The notes: a model not told the origin generated them from the letters alone. A stretch of 64,000 nucleotides of DNA from Strigamia acuminata (GCA_949358305.1 OX442314.1:58847369-58911368), one strand, 5' to 3'; shown: positions 42,501 to 52,964, numbered from the stretch's first letter. Translations and numbers: made by a program.

Positions 42501-43687
42501 TCTACAGACTTGAATGAATACACCTAACTTTTGATCGTACCATTGACACTAATTGTTTAAATAAACAATAATATGTCACCGACAAACGTTAAAATAAAGG
42601 CCACGTTGTGACCAAAATTGAGCAGCACTCAAGAAACTCATTTTTTCTTTCACTCTTTAAAATATATATGTTTAGTAGCAGTGGACAGAAGAATGCAACA
42701 TTTGCATTCGAGGGTTTGAATACCGACTCGCAGAAGGAATGACGCTGCCTGCGCCGGATTTCGCTCGCAACTTTGTCATCCTTACAGATGCAAAGTGACG
42801 GCGGGCTCGGAGCTGTCCTTTCTGCAAGTAACAGACCAAGGTGTTTTTGTTGTAAAACCAGTTTGCCTAACAACTAGAATGCTGATTTGGAACATTTAGC
42901 TATGGTTTGATAAACTCAGGCCATGTGCTGAAAATTCTGAACTTGAAATGGGAAATTTAGTTTTGCTAAAAATCTATCCTTTGAGAAAAATGGATATACC
43001 ATTAGCTTCGTCTCGCAAAGACCATTTCAAAGCACCATATATAATCACTAAAGTGACCAATACAAATGCTTATAGTCTTATAAAATCTATGATTTTACAA
43101 ATAAAAAGTACATGCAATAGTGTGGAAACTTAAAAAGACTTATTTCTTCTGGAAAGAGAGCTCGATAGCCCATTTTAGATGAGGAAGATGAAGAAGTTCT
43201 TGAGAGCCGAGCTGTGAACACTGGAACAGCAACAATCTTGCCACCACCAGTGCGACCAACAGAATCTGGTATCGCAACCAAGTTGCCAACACCAGTAGAA
43301 CTTTTGGGAAATCCAAAAAAGAAAAATGCTTTGCCTCTGCCACGAGTGGATTCACACAAAACCACGGCAGCACAGTCAAAACCGAATTCGGATTCGAAAA
43401 GACCATCGAGAAATCATATTTTGCCGATACGATACAGAGATTGACCACTAGGTGGACACCTCCGAATTCGAAATTCCTACGGACCAATCACGAGACGACA
43501 ACATAGCGTTTCCGGTTTCGTACACGTTGCGTAAAAGACGTTATTCTGCGGTACTTAAGAAGGAATCTTGGCAACATCAAATCATTCTCGTTCCAAGCAA
43601 GTGACTGTCCAGTTCGTCTCCTCCGCACGAATCCCGTCGATTTCCTGTTCCGTATATTTGATTTGATCAATTCATTTTTATTTTCCA
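39596..43687 (+). other. Non-coding interior of the pol-less element, with an imperfect repeat
   Basis: No convincing gene. About 41300-41560 recurs imperfectly at 41897-42140. Shared landmarks are TCTGGTTTGAAAATTT, CACAAAAGTCATGTT, GGAATCAGACCATTTTGATC and an ATGGCGACT segment. The two lie about 595 bp apart. Confidence 0.7.
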
Positions 43688-44866
43688 ATGGAAGAATATC
43701 CAGCCGGCACTCGAGTCGTATGCCCAGTGTGTTTAGGAAGTTGCGTAACCGAACGCAACAACGGCGCGTTAACTCCGTGCGAAAACTGTCTTGGCGAAGG
43801 ACATGTGGATCGCAACGAGCCTTTGGAACTCTGGTTCCGTCATTTTATGACGGTATCCGGACGCCCGATTCCAGTAAGAAACCGCGTGGTCGGTTGGATG
43901 CGAGTGCGTTCTCGTAGAGAAAGAAAGAAGTCAGAAAAGGCGTTTTACGCCAATTCCGGCGCCTCGACTTCGGCCCAATCGCCACGAACGGGATCAAATC
44001 CCAATTCCACGTCAAAAGCTGACGATACAACGACTGGACGAGTTTCAAAAAGAGCGGTTTTACGCTTGAAACTAGCCGAATTTGCGGCGAATCGTTCGCA
44101 AACGTCGCAGACACCGAAAACTTCAACTTCGAGTTCGACTAAAATCCTTCGACCACCGAAGAAAGTGACTGTAAAACAGTCATGTTCGACGGTGACAGAA
44201 TCGAAAGCCAAACCACGCTCTGAGATTTCGGCGGCCCTCGTCGCAATGCGACTAAAGATCCGCGAACGAAATCCAAAGATGGCGGAAGAGACAGTAAACG
44301 CTTTAGCCAAAGAACGTCTCAAGTGGGAGAAGGTCGCTGATTATAAACAGCGACAAGCCGCCCTCGCCGTGAGCCAACGAGTGACCGCTACGGTTACATC
44401 ATGTACGCAAGCGGCGAAGAAATCAATCCCACCACCGTCGTGTACGATCGTCTCAAACGATACGAGCATGCCGACGGAATTCGTTTGTTCCTCGACTGTT
44501 TTACAGTCAATTCCAAATCCAGCGGTCATTATGCCGCCGATATTCGGCGAGAGACCAACGGACATTTCATTTCAGAATCTCCAGACCGCTCCGATGTCAA
44601 TCGAAAATGGCGCGGCCGCCACCGAGACCGTCGCCGAAGCATCGAGTGCGATGGAAACCGAAGAATCGCATACGCCTCCGCCGCCTCTTCCACCACAATC
44701 GAAGGCAGAGAAGGCGGAGAAGAAGGCGGAAAAGAAAACCAGATCCGCCGCGAAGCGAGAGCAAAAGACGCGTCGTAACCTGGCGAAGGAGCTGCCGTCG
44801 ATAAAAGAGAACGAACGTGACGACGACGAGACGCCACCGACGCCCGGCAAGACGCTACAGATATAG
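43688..44866 (+). CDS. Sole ORF of the pol-less LTR element (unknown; Cys-pair N-terminus)
   Basis: 392 codons from an ATG at 43688 (MEEYPAGTRVVCPVC) to a TAG. It opens with two Cys pairs, CPVCLGSC and CENC with a following GEGH, spaced like a small zinc ribbon or a DnaJ-type repeat. A long basic, Ser/Thr-rich, probably disordered stretch follows, then a charged helical segment (about residues 180-225), then PPPPLPP and a Lys/Ala/Glu-rich helix (about 340-370). There is no CCHC knuckle and no polymerase motif. Placed close to the 3' LTR, like ORF3 in the other elements; the EMETEES..PPPP part resembles the ORF3 Pro-rich region only in composition. No close homologue recognised. Confidence 0.7.
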   Translation: MEEYPAGTRVVCPVCLGSCVTERNNGALTPCENCLGEGHVDRNEPLELWFRHFMTVSGRPIPVRNRVVGWMRVRSRRERKKSEKAFYANSGASTSAQSPRTGSNPNSTSKADDTTTGRVSKRAVLRLKLAEFAANRSQTSQTPKTSTSSSTKILRPPKKVTVKQSCSTVTESKAKPRSEISAALVAMRLKIRERNPKMAEETVNALAKERLKWEKVADYKQRQAALAVSQRVTATVTSCTQAAKKSIPPPSCTIVSNDTSMPTEFVCSSTVLQSIPNPAVIMPPIFGERPTDISFQNLQTAPMSIENGAAATETVAEASSAMETEESHTPPPPLPPQSKAEKAEKKAEKKTRSAAKREQKTRRNLAKELPSIKENERDDDETPPTPGKTLQI

Positions 44867-45337
44867 AAGAAGTGGCCAGTTTTTCTCAAAACTTTATAAT
44901 GCCAATAGTGTTGATAGTTTTTACATTTTTTAAATGGTTTTTTCTCTATCAAAGTAATAATAATAGTCCTAACTTTTATTCTCAAAGCTACAAATGCATT
45001 TACTTACCTATTAGAATTAAATTAACTTAGATTTTAATATTTTTCAAAGAATTTTTTATTCAAATGTGTTAAAAATTTACAAGTGTTATTTACAGTATTT
45101 ATATTTCACGAATTGTATTTTGTCTTCATCCTGGGGGTAAGTGTGCGTTGTTTTCTCTGGTGTATTTTTCCCGATGTTACCTGCTGGTGATCCGTGGTCC
45201 AGTTGTCATCAACTCATCCGGTCATCTGGTTATCTGCAAAAAAGAAAAGTAATGATTAATTTTTAATTATGAAATTAACTTTCAAACAACCACTTTCGTG
45301 ATTGTGTTGAGGTACCCCTCTCAGTACTTACCTTTTT

Positions 45338-45350
45338 TAGGGGGGGGAGA
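45338..45350 (+). promoter_or_regulatory. Polypurine tract of the pol-less element
   Basis: A purine run (AGGGGGGGGAGA) ends exactly at the 3' LTR start. This is the second-strand primer position for LTR elements and fixes the element's orientation as plus. Confidence 0.85.
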
Positions 45351-45973
45351 TGTGACCGGCTGCCCGCTCAGTCCGCTCACTTGCCTGCAACACACGGCGC
45401 TTCCACGGCTCTCGCGCACCTCGTGTGTTTCTCGCGCGCACCTGTTGCGGACCCCCGCACCAGGTGGAGCTGATGGTCGTTGGCCCGGCCAATTGGGAAC
45501 CGGAAGTGCCCCTTCCGGAAGTGGTGGGCCCCGCAGAGGCCCAAGAGAGTTCTCTAACTTCCAGCATGGCGAACGGTCGCTTCCACGATCGCTCTTCCAC
45601 GCTGGCGGCAATGACGAATCCAGTTGGCGTAGCGACTCTGTCGCCCGCCGGGACTTGATAGTCCACGTTCCCCATGTCAGTCCTGCGTTCTCCGTGAACG
45701 TAGCGGCGACATGGCTAAACGGTATTCCGACCACGTGTGTCATGGCGGCCATTGGCCGCCGTGCCACGCGGTCTTGTTAGGGACGGCTGTTCGCAGCCGT
45801 CGCATTGGGAAATGCACTGGGAGACACCACATCATACCCCTAGACATCAATAAAGCTTACCTTAAACTAAACTTGTGTCTCTTGTGTATTTCGGAGTGAA
45901 TTCTATCGTGTGTGTTGTGTCCAGCGCCTCGTGGCTCTCCCCCGACCACGTGGCGACCGTCCAAACACTCACA
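45351..45973 (+). repeat. 3' LTR of the pol-less element
   Basis: Same as 38953-39575 except one base seen (45679). Followed by the AATT target duplication. Confidence 0.92.
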
Positions 45974-46129
45974 AATTTTTTTCTTTCCTTTTAAGTTTCT
46001 TGAAGTGTTTTCTGCTGGGATTCTAAAGAAATACAGTATGTCTCGTGAAAATATGATCTCTTCATGGTTTCACGTCGATTTTGTGCATTGAGGAAGCATG
46101 CGGGGCTTTTGTTGATGTTGGGGGGAGAG

Positions 46130-46320
46130 GAGCCCGGATAAACGCGTTGCGCTTGCGCAGTACGTTTAACAATGGCGGCGGCAGGGAAGTACGTTACGGT
46201 TTTTGTTTCTGGATAGCGACGATTATAAGCTGTTAATTTGATTGACTTTTCTCATTTAGGATTTGAAGAAACCTTTAGTGTACGATCGTAACTGATTGGC
46301 GATGTGTAATCGCGAAGGTA
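46130..46320 (+). promoter_or_regulatory. CpG-rich promoter-like segment with YY1/NRF1-type motifs
   Basis: In an otherwise A/T-rich region there is GCGCTTGCGCAG followed by AACAATGGCGGCGGCAGG. These resemble NRF1 and YY1 motifs of housekeeping promoters in this order. A possible short first exon ends at GCGAAG|GTAGGG near 46317. No downstream coding exon was recognised, so it may belong to a non-coding or worn gene. Confidence 0.25.
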
Positions 46321-47130
46321 GGGAAAATACTCGCTTAAAATTCACTCGCGTCACAAATTTTGTGTTTAAGTTTGGTCCCATGTCGTGGTTTTATGTGACA
46401 TTTGTTACCTTCAGTTAATTCGAGTGCTATTACCGCGTTGGTTATGTGTGCTAATTCAATGGCAAAGTCTCGAATTGGATCGGGGAGAATTTTGGAATTT
46501 TTACGGGAAATTGGATTTTGTAATTTTTAAAATTCGGGAGGCCTTAGATGAATTTGATTGATTCAGTGTTAAAATTTTGTGGTCCATTTCGTTAATACTT
46601 TAGCTATCTTGTTGCATGTCATGAGGTACTACATTTAAACTAGCCATCTCATGGTCGTGGTCACAATTTGTTTTGATCTTTGTTTTTTTTTTACTTCTGT
46701 AATTGTTCACTACATGCGCCTAGTGTTTTTTCTACATGGGTGAATAATAACAACTTTTAGAATACGAAATGAGTTTTAGAATATTAAATTCTTATTTGTG
46801 AATTAATCCAGAGTTATGAGTACATTACCGTACATTTATGTGCACATTACTCTTACAAAACCATTTAGAGTCAAAGGAATGAATTTGAACTCATTTCTTG
46901 ACCAAAACTAGCGAGTGTGGGTTCAAGTTTATTAACATTTCGAATTTGTGTGGAAGAAGTGTGTGTTTGCAGTGAAAAAAATTAGATCATTTTTGTGTGT
47001 ACAAAAATGTATTCGATATGGTAAATACGAGTTAGAATAGGAAGTGGGAAATGACTAACGAGTGAGTGCTGCGTTTATATTTTCGTAAACACGGATTGAA
47101 CAAATAAGGTTAAATTGTTTTGTTTGCTTT

Positions 47131-47245
47131 GCGATCCGATGACGTGTTCAACAAGAGCAAATATTGAGAGACCAGTCCAAATAGCAATAATCGATCTGCT
47201 TTTGGCAACTAAAAAGACTGCTTCCACCATTTTCATGACGGATGT
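47131..47245 (-). pseudogene. DEG/ENaC TM2 remnant
   Basis: Minus-strand frame with SIIAIWTGLSIFALVEHV, clearly the same segment as SIISIWTGLSIFALIQHL in the exon at 49331-49670. The residues before it (LVAKSR) have lost the conserved CQIG-type start, and no upstream Cys-rich part was found. The frame also continues past the point where the paralogue stops. Confidence 0.6.
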
Positions 47246-48318
47246 TAATACTTACGCCTTAGACGTCTGAGCTTATGCCATATCTCACGTTTAATTCCAA
47301 CTTGTGTTGATTGATTTCTGAGTTGAAATGGTCCAGTGTGTTTTCCTCTGTGGGCTTGTGTAATCAAAATATTTGGGATATGATAATGAATTTTAGATCA
47401 TTAAATTTTTATTTTTGAATCAATTAGTACATACAGAATTTGTGTGTGTTACAAACATCAATGATTTTTAAACTTAAGTGATAATTGTACATAAAAATAA
47501 TTTGAAGTTTGAATGACATATTTTCAGCAAGGATTACGAGTAAAGTCTGTATCTACCAATTTACATTAATTTTTTAAATTTATTAGTTTATGTTAGTGTA
47601 AAATTTAAAATAGATTTCGAGAAGAAGGAATTAATTTGAATAAATTTGCTTGAGAAAAACAAGTGTGGGGAATAAGTAATTTTAAACATGAGATTATTAA
47701 ATCAGCAATATCGTGATTTTGCAAAAATGATTGTGCCATTTAGAAACTCCAATGTGTTTAATGTGCCATACATTCTTTTTTTTCAAACGATTTCTCATAA
47801 ATTAATTGAGTGTTTTGTAAGAGCTTTACCACAAATAGAATTTTCTGTGCATTAGGAAACATCAATAATTTTAACACATCAATAATTTGAATGCATAATT
47901 TAAAAAATTTAAATTATTTTGTTTAAATTGATGCGAAATGTTGGGTTAAATTGATGTGTATATTACTCACAAATCTATTTAGAACGGAAGGAATACATTT
48001 CAACTCGTTTACTTGACTAAAAGAAGCAAGTACGAGCTAAAGTCAGTTTAAGAATTAAAACTACACTGTCACACATAATTTATTTGATTAGAATTATCAA
48101 TAATTTTTTAATCGTAACAATAATTAGAATGCATGTTTTCAATAAGAACTGAACTGTTTCAATCATTTTATTAAAAATATCTTAGTTTACAATGGGTGAA
48201 ATGTATGTGCCCATTGCACACACAAAACCATTTAGAGATGAAGAAACAATAACAAATTTTCTTGAGCAAAACACAGTATGGGCTAAAGATGGTTTAAATA
48301 AGCTTTGTATGCATACTT

Positions 48319-48698
48319 TAACTCACGACAAGGTTGTCCCCACTCCCATTGGCCGAGCCATTTCACCTGTGTAGTGCACAAAAAAGTAAGACAAAACACC
48401 TGAATTGTATTGATAAAACAACCAATAAACAATTCAAAAATTGTTTGCTTTTCTGACACAACAACCAATAAACTGAACAAACGTGTATGTCGAAATGAAA
48501 ACAACATAAAACTGTATCTTACAATTGGGAAAAACATTTTACTATAAAATAAATATAAAATTACATCATTCTAATAATTAGAATAATCAAAACAATTAAA
48601 TATAAACAAAACTACTTTTCCTTGTGGTAGTACACAGTCTCTAGTTAGGAGTGATAAAGCTCGGCCAATGGGAGTGGGGACAACCTTGTAGCGAGTTA
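48319..48698. mobile_element. MITE with about 47-bp inverted ends
   Basis: Both ends carry TAACTC.. and a perfect core ACAAGGTTGTCCCCACTCCC in inverse orientation. The A/T-rich middle has no gene. 380 bp; target duplication not resolved. Confidence 0.75.
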
Positions 48699-49065
48699 GA
48701 GTTGAGGTAAATCAAGTTGGCAATACAACACGAGAAAATTTACAATAAAGCTTATACCCACGTACATTTTTTCTAAAGATCGTTTATTTAGCCAGAATTT
48801 GCATTTTTATTAATTTTAAAAACACGAATCATTGCATCATCGCATTATTTTGTTCTCCATAGCCGTGAGAATTCACTTTGTGAATACTGGTGTACAAGAG
48901 AGGAAATTGATGCATTTTGTCGCCTCAGTCGACAGATTTCTAACAATGCAGGTGGACAAATCTCAGTTTGCACTTACTACGCCTTAACCCTGGGGCACTC
49001 AAAAGTAAACAGAGTGATTGAAATTACATTCATGAGTAAAATCTGTGGACAAATGTGAAAAAATA

Positions 49066-49121
49066 GCCACGAAATGATCGGCCACGAAATGATCGGCCAC
49101 GAAATGATCGGCCACGAAATG
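49066..49121. repeat. 15-bp tandem repeat, about 3.7 copies
   Basis: GCCACGAAATGATCG repeated head to tail from 49066. Confidence 0.9.
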
Positions 49122-49330
49122 CTTAGTAACAATTGGAATGTATGGAATTCAGGTGATGAGTTTGCAGTGAAAGAACTAGATCGTTTTTGAGGTGTACAAG
49201 AAATATATTTGAATTACAAAGTGGAAAATGTAAAACTGTCTACAAGAGTACTTTTGTTAGAACAAACAGGTTTAAAAAGTAAAAAGAAAAGTACTTTTTT
49301 AAAATAATAATTGTGTGGTCTCCTTTGCAA

Positions 49331-49670
49331 TCAATTGAGATGTTGAATGAGAGCAAAAATTGAGAGACCGGTCCAAATGGAAATAATTGATCCAATTTGA
49401 CACAGCAATTTGACAATGCTAATTGTCTCTTCCTCTTTAATTATTTCTCGAATGTTGCTTTCAAATTTAAATATATAGAGGCTCGACGAACCATGATCAG
49501 TTTGTTTTTTTACTTCAGGTATGAATATTGTCTCTTGACAGCGGTTTGGACAGGAACAGTGTGTGCGTGGATTCGTCTTGAATAGTGTCTCCAAATATAT
49601 GTTGTGAGTGAGTTTAGCAGTTTCTTGAGTCAAGCAGAGTGATAGATTACTTTTCTCCATAAATGGCAAT
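49331..49670 (-). CDS. DEG/ENaC terminal exon with TM2
   Basis: Acceptor TTGTTAG before 49670; the first base completes an Arg codon from the exon at 50912-51021, then RLPFMEKSN.., a C-S-C-P..C motif (THCSCPNRC), and TM2 with SIIS-IW-TGLS-IFALI, where G-L-S sits at the family's G-x-S selectivity filter. The stop follows two residues after the membrane segment, so there is almost no cytosolic tail. Last exon of the second unit of the fused channel gene. Confidence 0.8.
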
Positions 49671-50061
49671 CTAACAATTTAACAGATTTTGGACAAGTTA
49701 ATGTTTTTGCAATAAGCCTAAGCTTATCATTTCCCCTCCGAATATAACAGCATACAGCACTAACACCATTGTATATATGAAGTGCTGTTCTAATCGAATT
49801 ATTTGAAAACATTTTAAAAGGCGGGTTTTTGAATAAATTCCCATATATTAACGTTTTGTTGTTTTCGGGGGAAGATGGTATCGTATACGCAAGCTGATTG
49901 CGGGCTAACGTTTGAATCCTGTCGGGGTACGGAGAAACGCTATAGCCACAAAAAAGGGAAGCCAATTTAGTATGGTTAAGTTAAATGGGCCGGAGGGATA
50001 GTTGAACTGTAGACGCCAGTTATTTCCATATCTCCTGTCCACATGTTACAACCTCACAACT

Positions 50062-50742
50062 TACAAGGGGAACACATGTATAAGATACTCACAGATTGTT
50101 GTAATATTAAACATGGAGAATTGTTATAGCACGCTGAATGAGACCCTAAAATAATTTCATTCCATAAACAGCCAACAATGCAAACAATGAGCTCAAAGTT
50201 TGCACTATTTTGTCTGGGTATGCATCCAAACTGAGCAATCAGGCCTAGTGTATGAATACTGTAAACAACAGTTGCTAGGTAAAAAGTAGTTCCAAGTTTC
50301 AAGTTGAATTTTATCATTTGAGATTCAATGATGTCATTTCCTCATTTGATGTCATGGCATCAGAACTTTGTTCACCAACATGACTGTCTTCACGAAGACA
50401 ATAATAGTTTGTAGTGGTGGTCCAGTGGTTAAGGCAGTGGACTAGGAATCTTTCCACACAGGTTCAAATCCTACTGTCTGTGAAAATTTTTACTTTTATT
50501 TTTTAATTTTTTTTAACAGTAATTTTAATGTTTGTAACTTTATGTTTGTTTTTAGAAAACTTTAATTAAATAATTTTAATTTTTTAACAAACATAAAATT
50601 ACAAACATTAAAATTACTGCTAAAAAAAATTTAAATTTATGGAATGAAATTATTTTAGGGTCTCATTCAGCATGATATAACAATTCTCCATGTTTAATAT
50701 TACAACAATCTGTGAGTATCTTATACACCTGTTTCCCTTGTT
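50062..50742. mobile_element. Foldback element with about 105-bp inverted arms
   Basis: 50062-50168 and 50636-50742 are near-perfect inverse copies (landmark ACATGGAGAATTGTTATA). Inside is a second A/T-rich hairpin (about 50515-50628) and the tRNA-like sequence. It lies in the last intron of the channel gene. Confidence 0.7.
50412..50482 (+). tRNA. tRNA-Ser-like sequence (probable pseudogene or SINE head)
   Basis: Box A TGGTCCAGTGG (50418-50428) and box B GGTTCAAATCC (50461-50471) fit the polymerase III consensus at normal spacing. The D-arm (GTTAAGGC) and anticodon region (GGACTAGGAATC) resemble tRNA-Ser. The long Ser variable arm is missing, the acceptor ends do not pair well, and the loop would read AGG, so it is not a functional tRNA-Ser. 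Confidence 0.4.
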
Positions 50743-50911
50743 AGTTTGGTGATGCTCGTTCAATTGGCGCCGATTAATTGTCCCCAAACCACCCAGACTG
50801 CTTAAATGTGATACCATGCAAATTCTGTTGCTTTCTTTCCTTTGTGGTGAATTCAACTGATACGTGGATGGAAACCAATGCGTTGAGACTTGAGATTGAG
50901 AACATACATAC

Positions 50912-51021
50912 CGGCATTTGAATGGTTGCTCCTGCAGTTTGTCTGCATAACATTTGGCTACGCACGCTGAAACTCGCTCGTTTGTTGCACAAGGGCTTTT
51001 TGGAGTATTCACTCGAACCAA
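50912..51021 (-). CDS. DEG/ENaC Cys-rich exon
   Basis: Acceptor TTTCTAG, donor GTATGT; 36 codons plus 2 nt with VNTPKSPC..N..VSACVAKCY and a final KC. Paralogous in position, phase and Cys pattern to the 89-nt exons. It splices in phase to 49331-49670. Confidence 0.75.
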
Positions 51022-51075
51022 CTAGAAAGAATTAATTAAGTTTCAATATCAGTGCGCTTTGTGTAAGCACACTCT

Positions 51076-51219
51076 ACTCTGTGTAGCCCAGAAGTCCGGT
51101 GTCCGGAGGAGAGAGCTGTCTGGATTGCAAAGCAAATTTGCCATTGCTGACTATTGTTTGGGACCGGGTGGGTCCCTGCCAACTAGTCCAAACAGCGCTA
51201 GGTCTGGGCTACACAGAGT
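51076..51219. mobile_element. Short MITE, 144 bp, perfect 17-bp ends
   Basis: ACTCTGTGTAGCCCAGA and its exact inverse. It lies in the short interval between the channel exons at 50912-51021 and 51229-51336. Confidence 0.8.
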
Positions 51220-51228
51220 CCACATTAC

Positions 51229-51336
51229 TATAAACACAACCGATTGACGAGAAATTTGGACAACAGTTTCATTCGAGTTGGATAGGTAGAAAATATATTT
51301 TGGGTGAAAGATTTGATTCTGCGGTAGAATGAAGCT
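51229..51336 (-). CDS. DEG/ENaC extracellular exon (36 codons)
   Basis: ATTCCAG acceptor; 36 codons, phase 0 in and out, with HPKYIFYLSNSNETVVQ, aligning to LKYHVHSLSDGTNLLLK of the exon at 34998-35141. The donor (ATA|GTAATG) is weak and the exon is 12 codons shorter than its paralogue; the MITE at 51076 may have removed the original end. Confidence 0.5.
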
Positions 51337-51403
51337 CTGGAATAAATTAAATTATATTAAATTAACCCAGTGGAATGGAAACGGAAAACACAAACGATCT
51401 TAC

Positions 51404-51454
51404 AGCTCGATCCACTTTGAATTTGGGCTTGACGTAAGTTTTAACATGTAGTCT
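51404..51454 (-). CDS. DEG/ENaC mini-exon b (51 nt, duplicated)
   Basis: ATTCCAG acceptor and GTAAGA donor; 17 codons, phase 0 in and out (RLHVKTYVKPKFKVDRA). Its end and following intron (about 60 bp with GATCGTTTGTG) are a near copy of those of the exon at 51517-51572. Confidence 0.45.
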
Positions 51455-51516
51455 CTGGAATAAATTATATTAAATTAACCCAGTGGAATGGAAACGGAAA
51501 ACACAAACGATCTTAC

Positions 51517-51572
51517 TGCTAGATCCACTTTCATTGATTCAGAATAAGTTCTGAGCCGTAAAAACGATGTCT
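51517..51572 (-). CDS. DEG/ENaC mini-exon a (56 nt)
   Basis: TTCTTCAG acceptor and GTAAGA donor; two bases complete a codon, then 18 codons (TSFLRLRTYSESMKVDLA). Entry phase 1 and position match the 80-nt exon at 35222-35301, whose start LRLPYGNFNFKM is similar. Confidence 0.5.
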
Positions 51573-51596
51573 CTGAAGAATATTGTTTATTAACTG

Positions 51597-52546
51597 TAAC
51601 AATTCACAAGTGAGTGAAAAACAATAATAGTTTTTTGTACACATTGAAAACCCAATTCTATTTTTAAACGCTTTTATTTAACTTGACATGACTGTGTGTT
51701 TCAAGGGTATGAGGGTACGGCATAGGGTGGAATCTCATACACCCTGTGAGATTCCACTTGGGAGTCAGCTAGAATCTGGAATCTGGAATTTCATGGAATC
51801 TGTTGGAATTTACATTGATTCCAATTTTGTTGTATAATCGAATGTAAATAATGAGAGTGGATGAATATGAATTAATATAAAGGTCAAAGGTTTAATCTAC
51901 ACTTGGCCTTGACGCGTGCTCGGCATGAGAACATTCCAGCCAGTGAGCAAGTGCCCTGAGGCGTCTACACAACTCCACCTTGTGGTGGATCCCTCATTCG
52001 GGAATTTTCCAACCCCCAGGATCATATCGGATCAAGGTGACCCAAAAGCAACAACAAATTTAACTCGCCAGGGTTTGTACGTGGAGAACTGAATCCAACT
52101 GAATTTGCAAGTTTTTTTATTCTAAAATACAAACTACAAAAGTCCAGTGACAAGTGAGCGGGTTTTCATCAAATTCTCAAAGGCAATATTAGAAAAAGCC
52201 AAAGTGAACTGATGAAAAACTAAATTGTTCTTTTTATCATATTGTACGTCATCAGTTCCAGTTTTCTCCCCTTTTTACATTTTCCACCCTTGTCTTACGT
52301 GTTTAATCCAAGATTCAGCTTAAACCTGCTTACTTGTCTACTGATGACGTATTGTAATTGTTATTACATATCATAACTACAACAATTTAGTTTTTCATCA
52401 ATTAATTTTGGGTTTTCTAACGGATCCGATTTAAACCCCCCCCCCCCCATTTTGACTATGTTTTTCCCCTAAGTGGAATAAAATTTTCTCCCAACCAAAA
52501 CCCCCCTGTAAACTAAATAACCGCCCCAAACTTTACTTCCCCATAG
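51597..52546. other. Intronic region, no gene seen
   Basis: A/T-rich. A short inverted pair lies at about 52210-52255 and 52340-52400 (GATGAAAAACTAAATTGTT and inverse). The counterpart of the 73-nt exon should lie somewhere between here and 58093, but I could not find it. Confidence 0.5.
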
Positions 52547-52964
52547 TACCGTATATCTTCCAATTGTCCGCGGGTCTCCAATTGCCCGTGGACCTCCAAT
52601 TGCGCGCGGGTAAAATATTATTGGTGTCAATAAAGCGCGGACCTCAAATTGCGCGCGGGTGCGCAATTGGAAGCTCAAAATTTTTGAAATATGCCAAAAA
52701 AAGATGACAAATAAAATGTTTTGCAAACGTTTCGATAGAAAATGAAACTTAATTTCCGAAACGTAAGCAAAACGTTTCATTTGTCACACTTTTTTGGTAT
52801 TTTTCGTTGCAGATAAGCTCAAAAAACCCAACATTAGCCAATTGGCCGATGCTGGGTTTAAATACTCCGCGGCCTCTAATATCGCGCGAGCCTCCAATTG
52901 CGCGCGGGGTAAATTTTTTTTCTCGCAAATAGCGCACGGGGGCGCTATTGTAAGATATACGGTA
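52547..52964. mobile_element. MITE with subterminal CCAATTGCGCGCGGGT repeats
   Basis: Ends TACCGTATATCTTCCAATTG and its near inverse; TA at both borders could be the target duplication. At least six copies of a CCAATTG-type repeat with a GCGCGGG tail occur inside, in both orientations near the ends. No coding capacity. Confidence 0.6.

Larger units (their letters stand above)
38953..45973 (+). mobile_element. Complete LTR element without gag-pol
   Basis: Two 623-bp LTRs (38953-39575 and 45351-45973), both TGTGACCGG..CTCACA, flanked by 4-bp AATT duplications (38949-38952 and 45974-45977). Primer site at 39578-39595, polypurine tract just before the 3' LTR. By eye the LTRs differ at one base (39281 C, 45679 A), so the insertion is young. 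The 5.8-kb interior has no protease, reverse transcriptase or integrase; the only substantial frame is at 43688-44866. It must be moved in trans. Confidence 0.9.
46830..49310. repeat. Degenerate direct repeats around a duplicated DEG/ENaC 3' end
   Basis: A segment with CAAAACCATTTAGAG..AAGGAAT recurs imperfectly near 46856, 47970 and 48225. The stretch with TTTGCAGTGAAA..TTAGATC at 46965 recurs at 49160, and each is followed within a few hundred bases by a TM2-coding segment. This looks like old local duplication. The frame at 48192-48374 lies in one of these repeats and is not kept in the others. Confidence 0.5.

Noticed and set aside
49066-49121. Possible CRISPR-like array
   Set aside because: The 15-bp units are directly adjacent without spacers, and the genome is eukaryotic.
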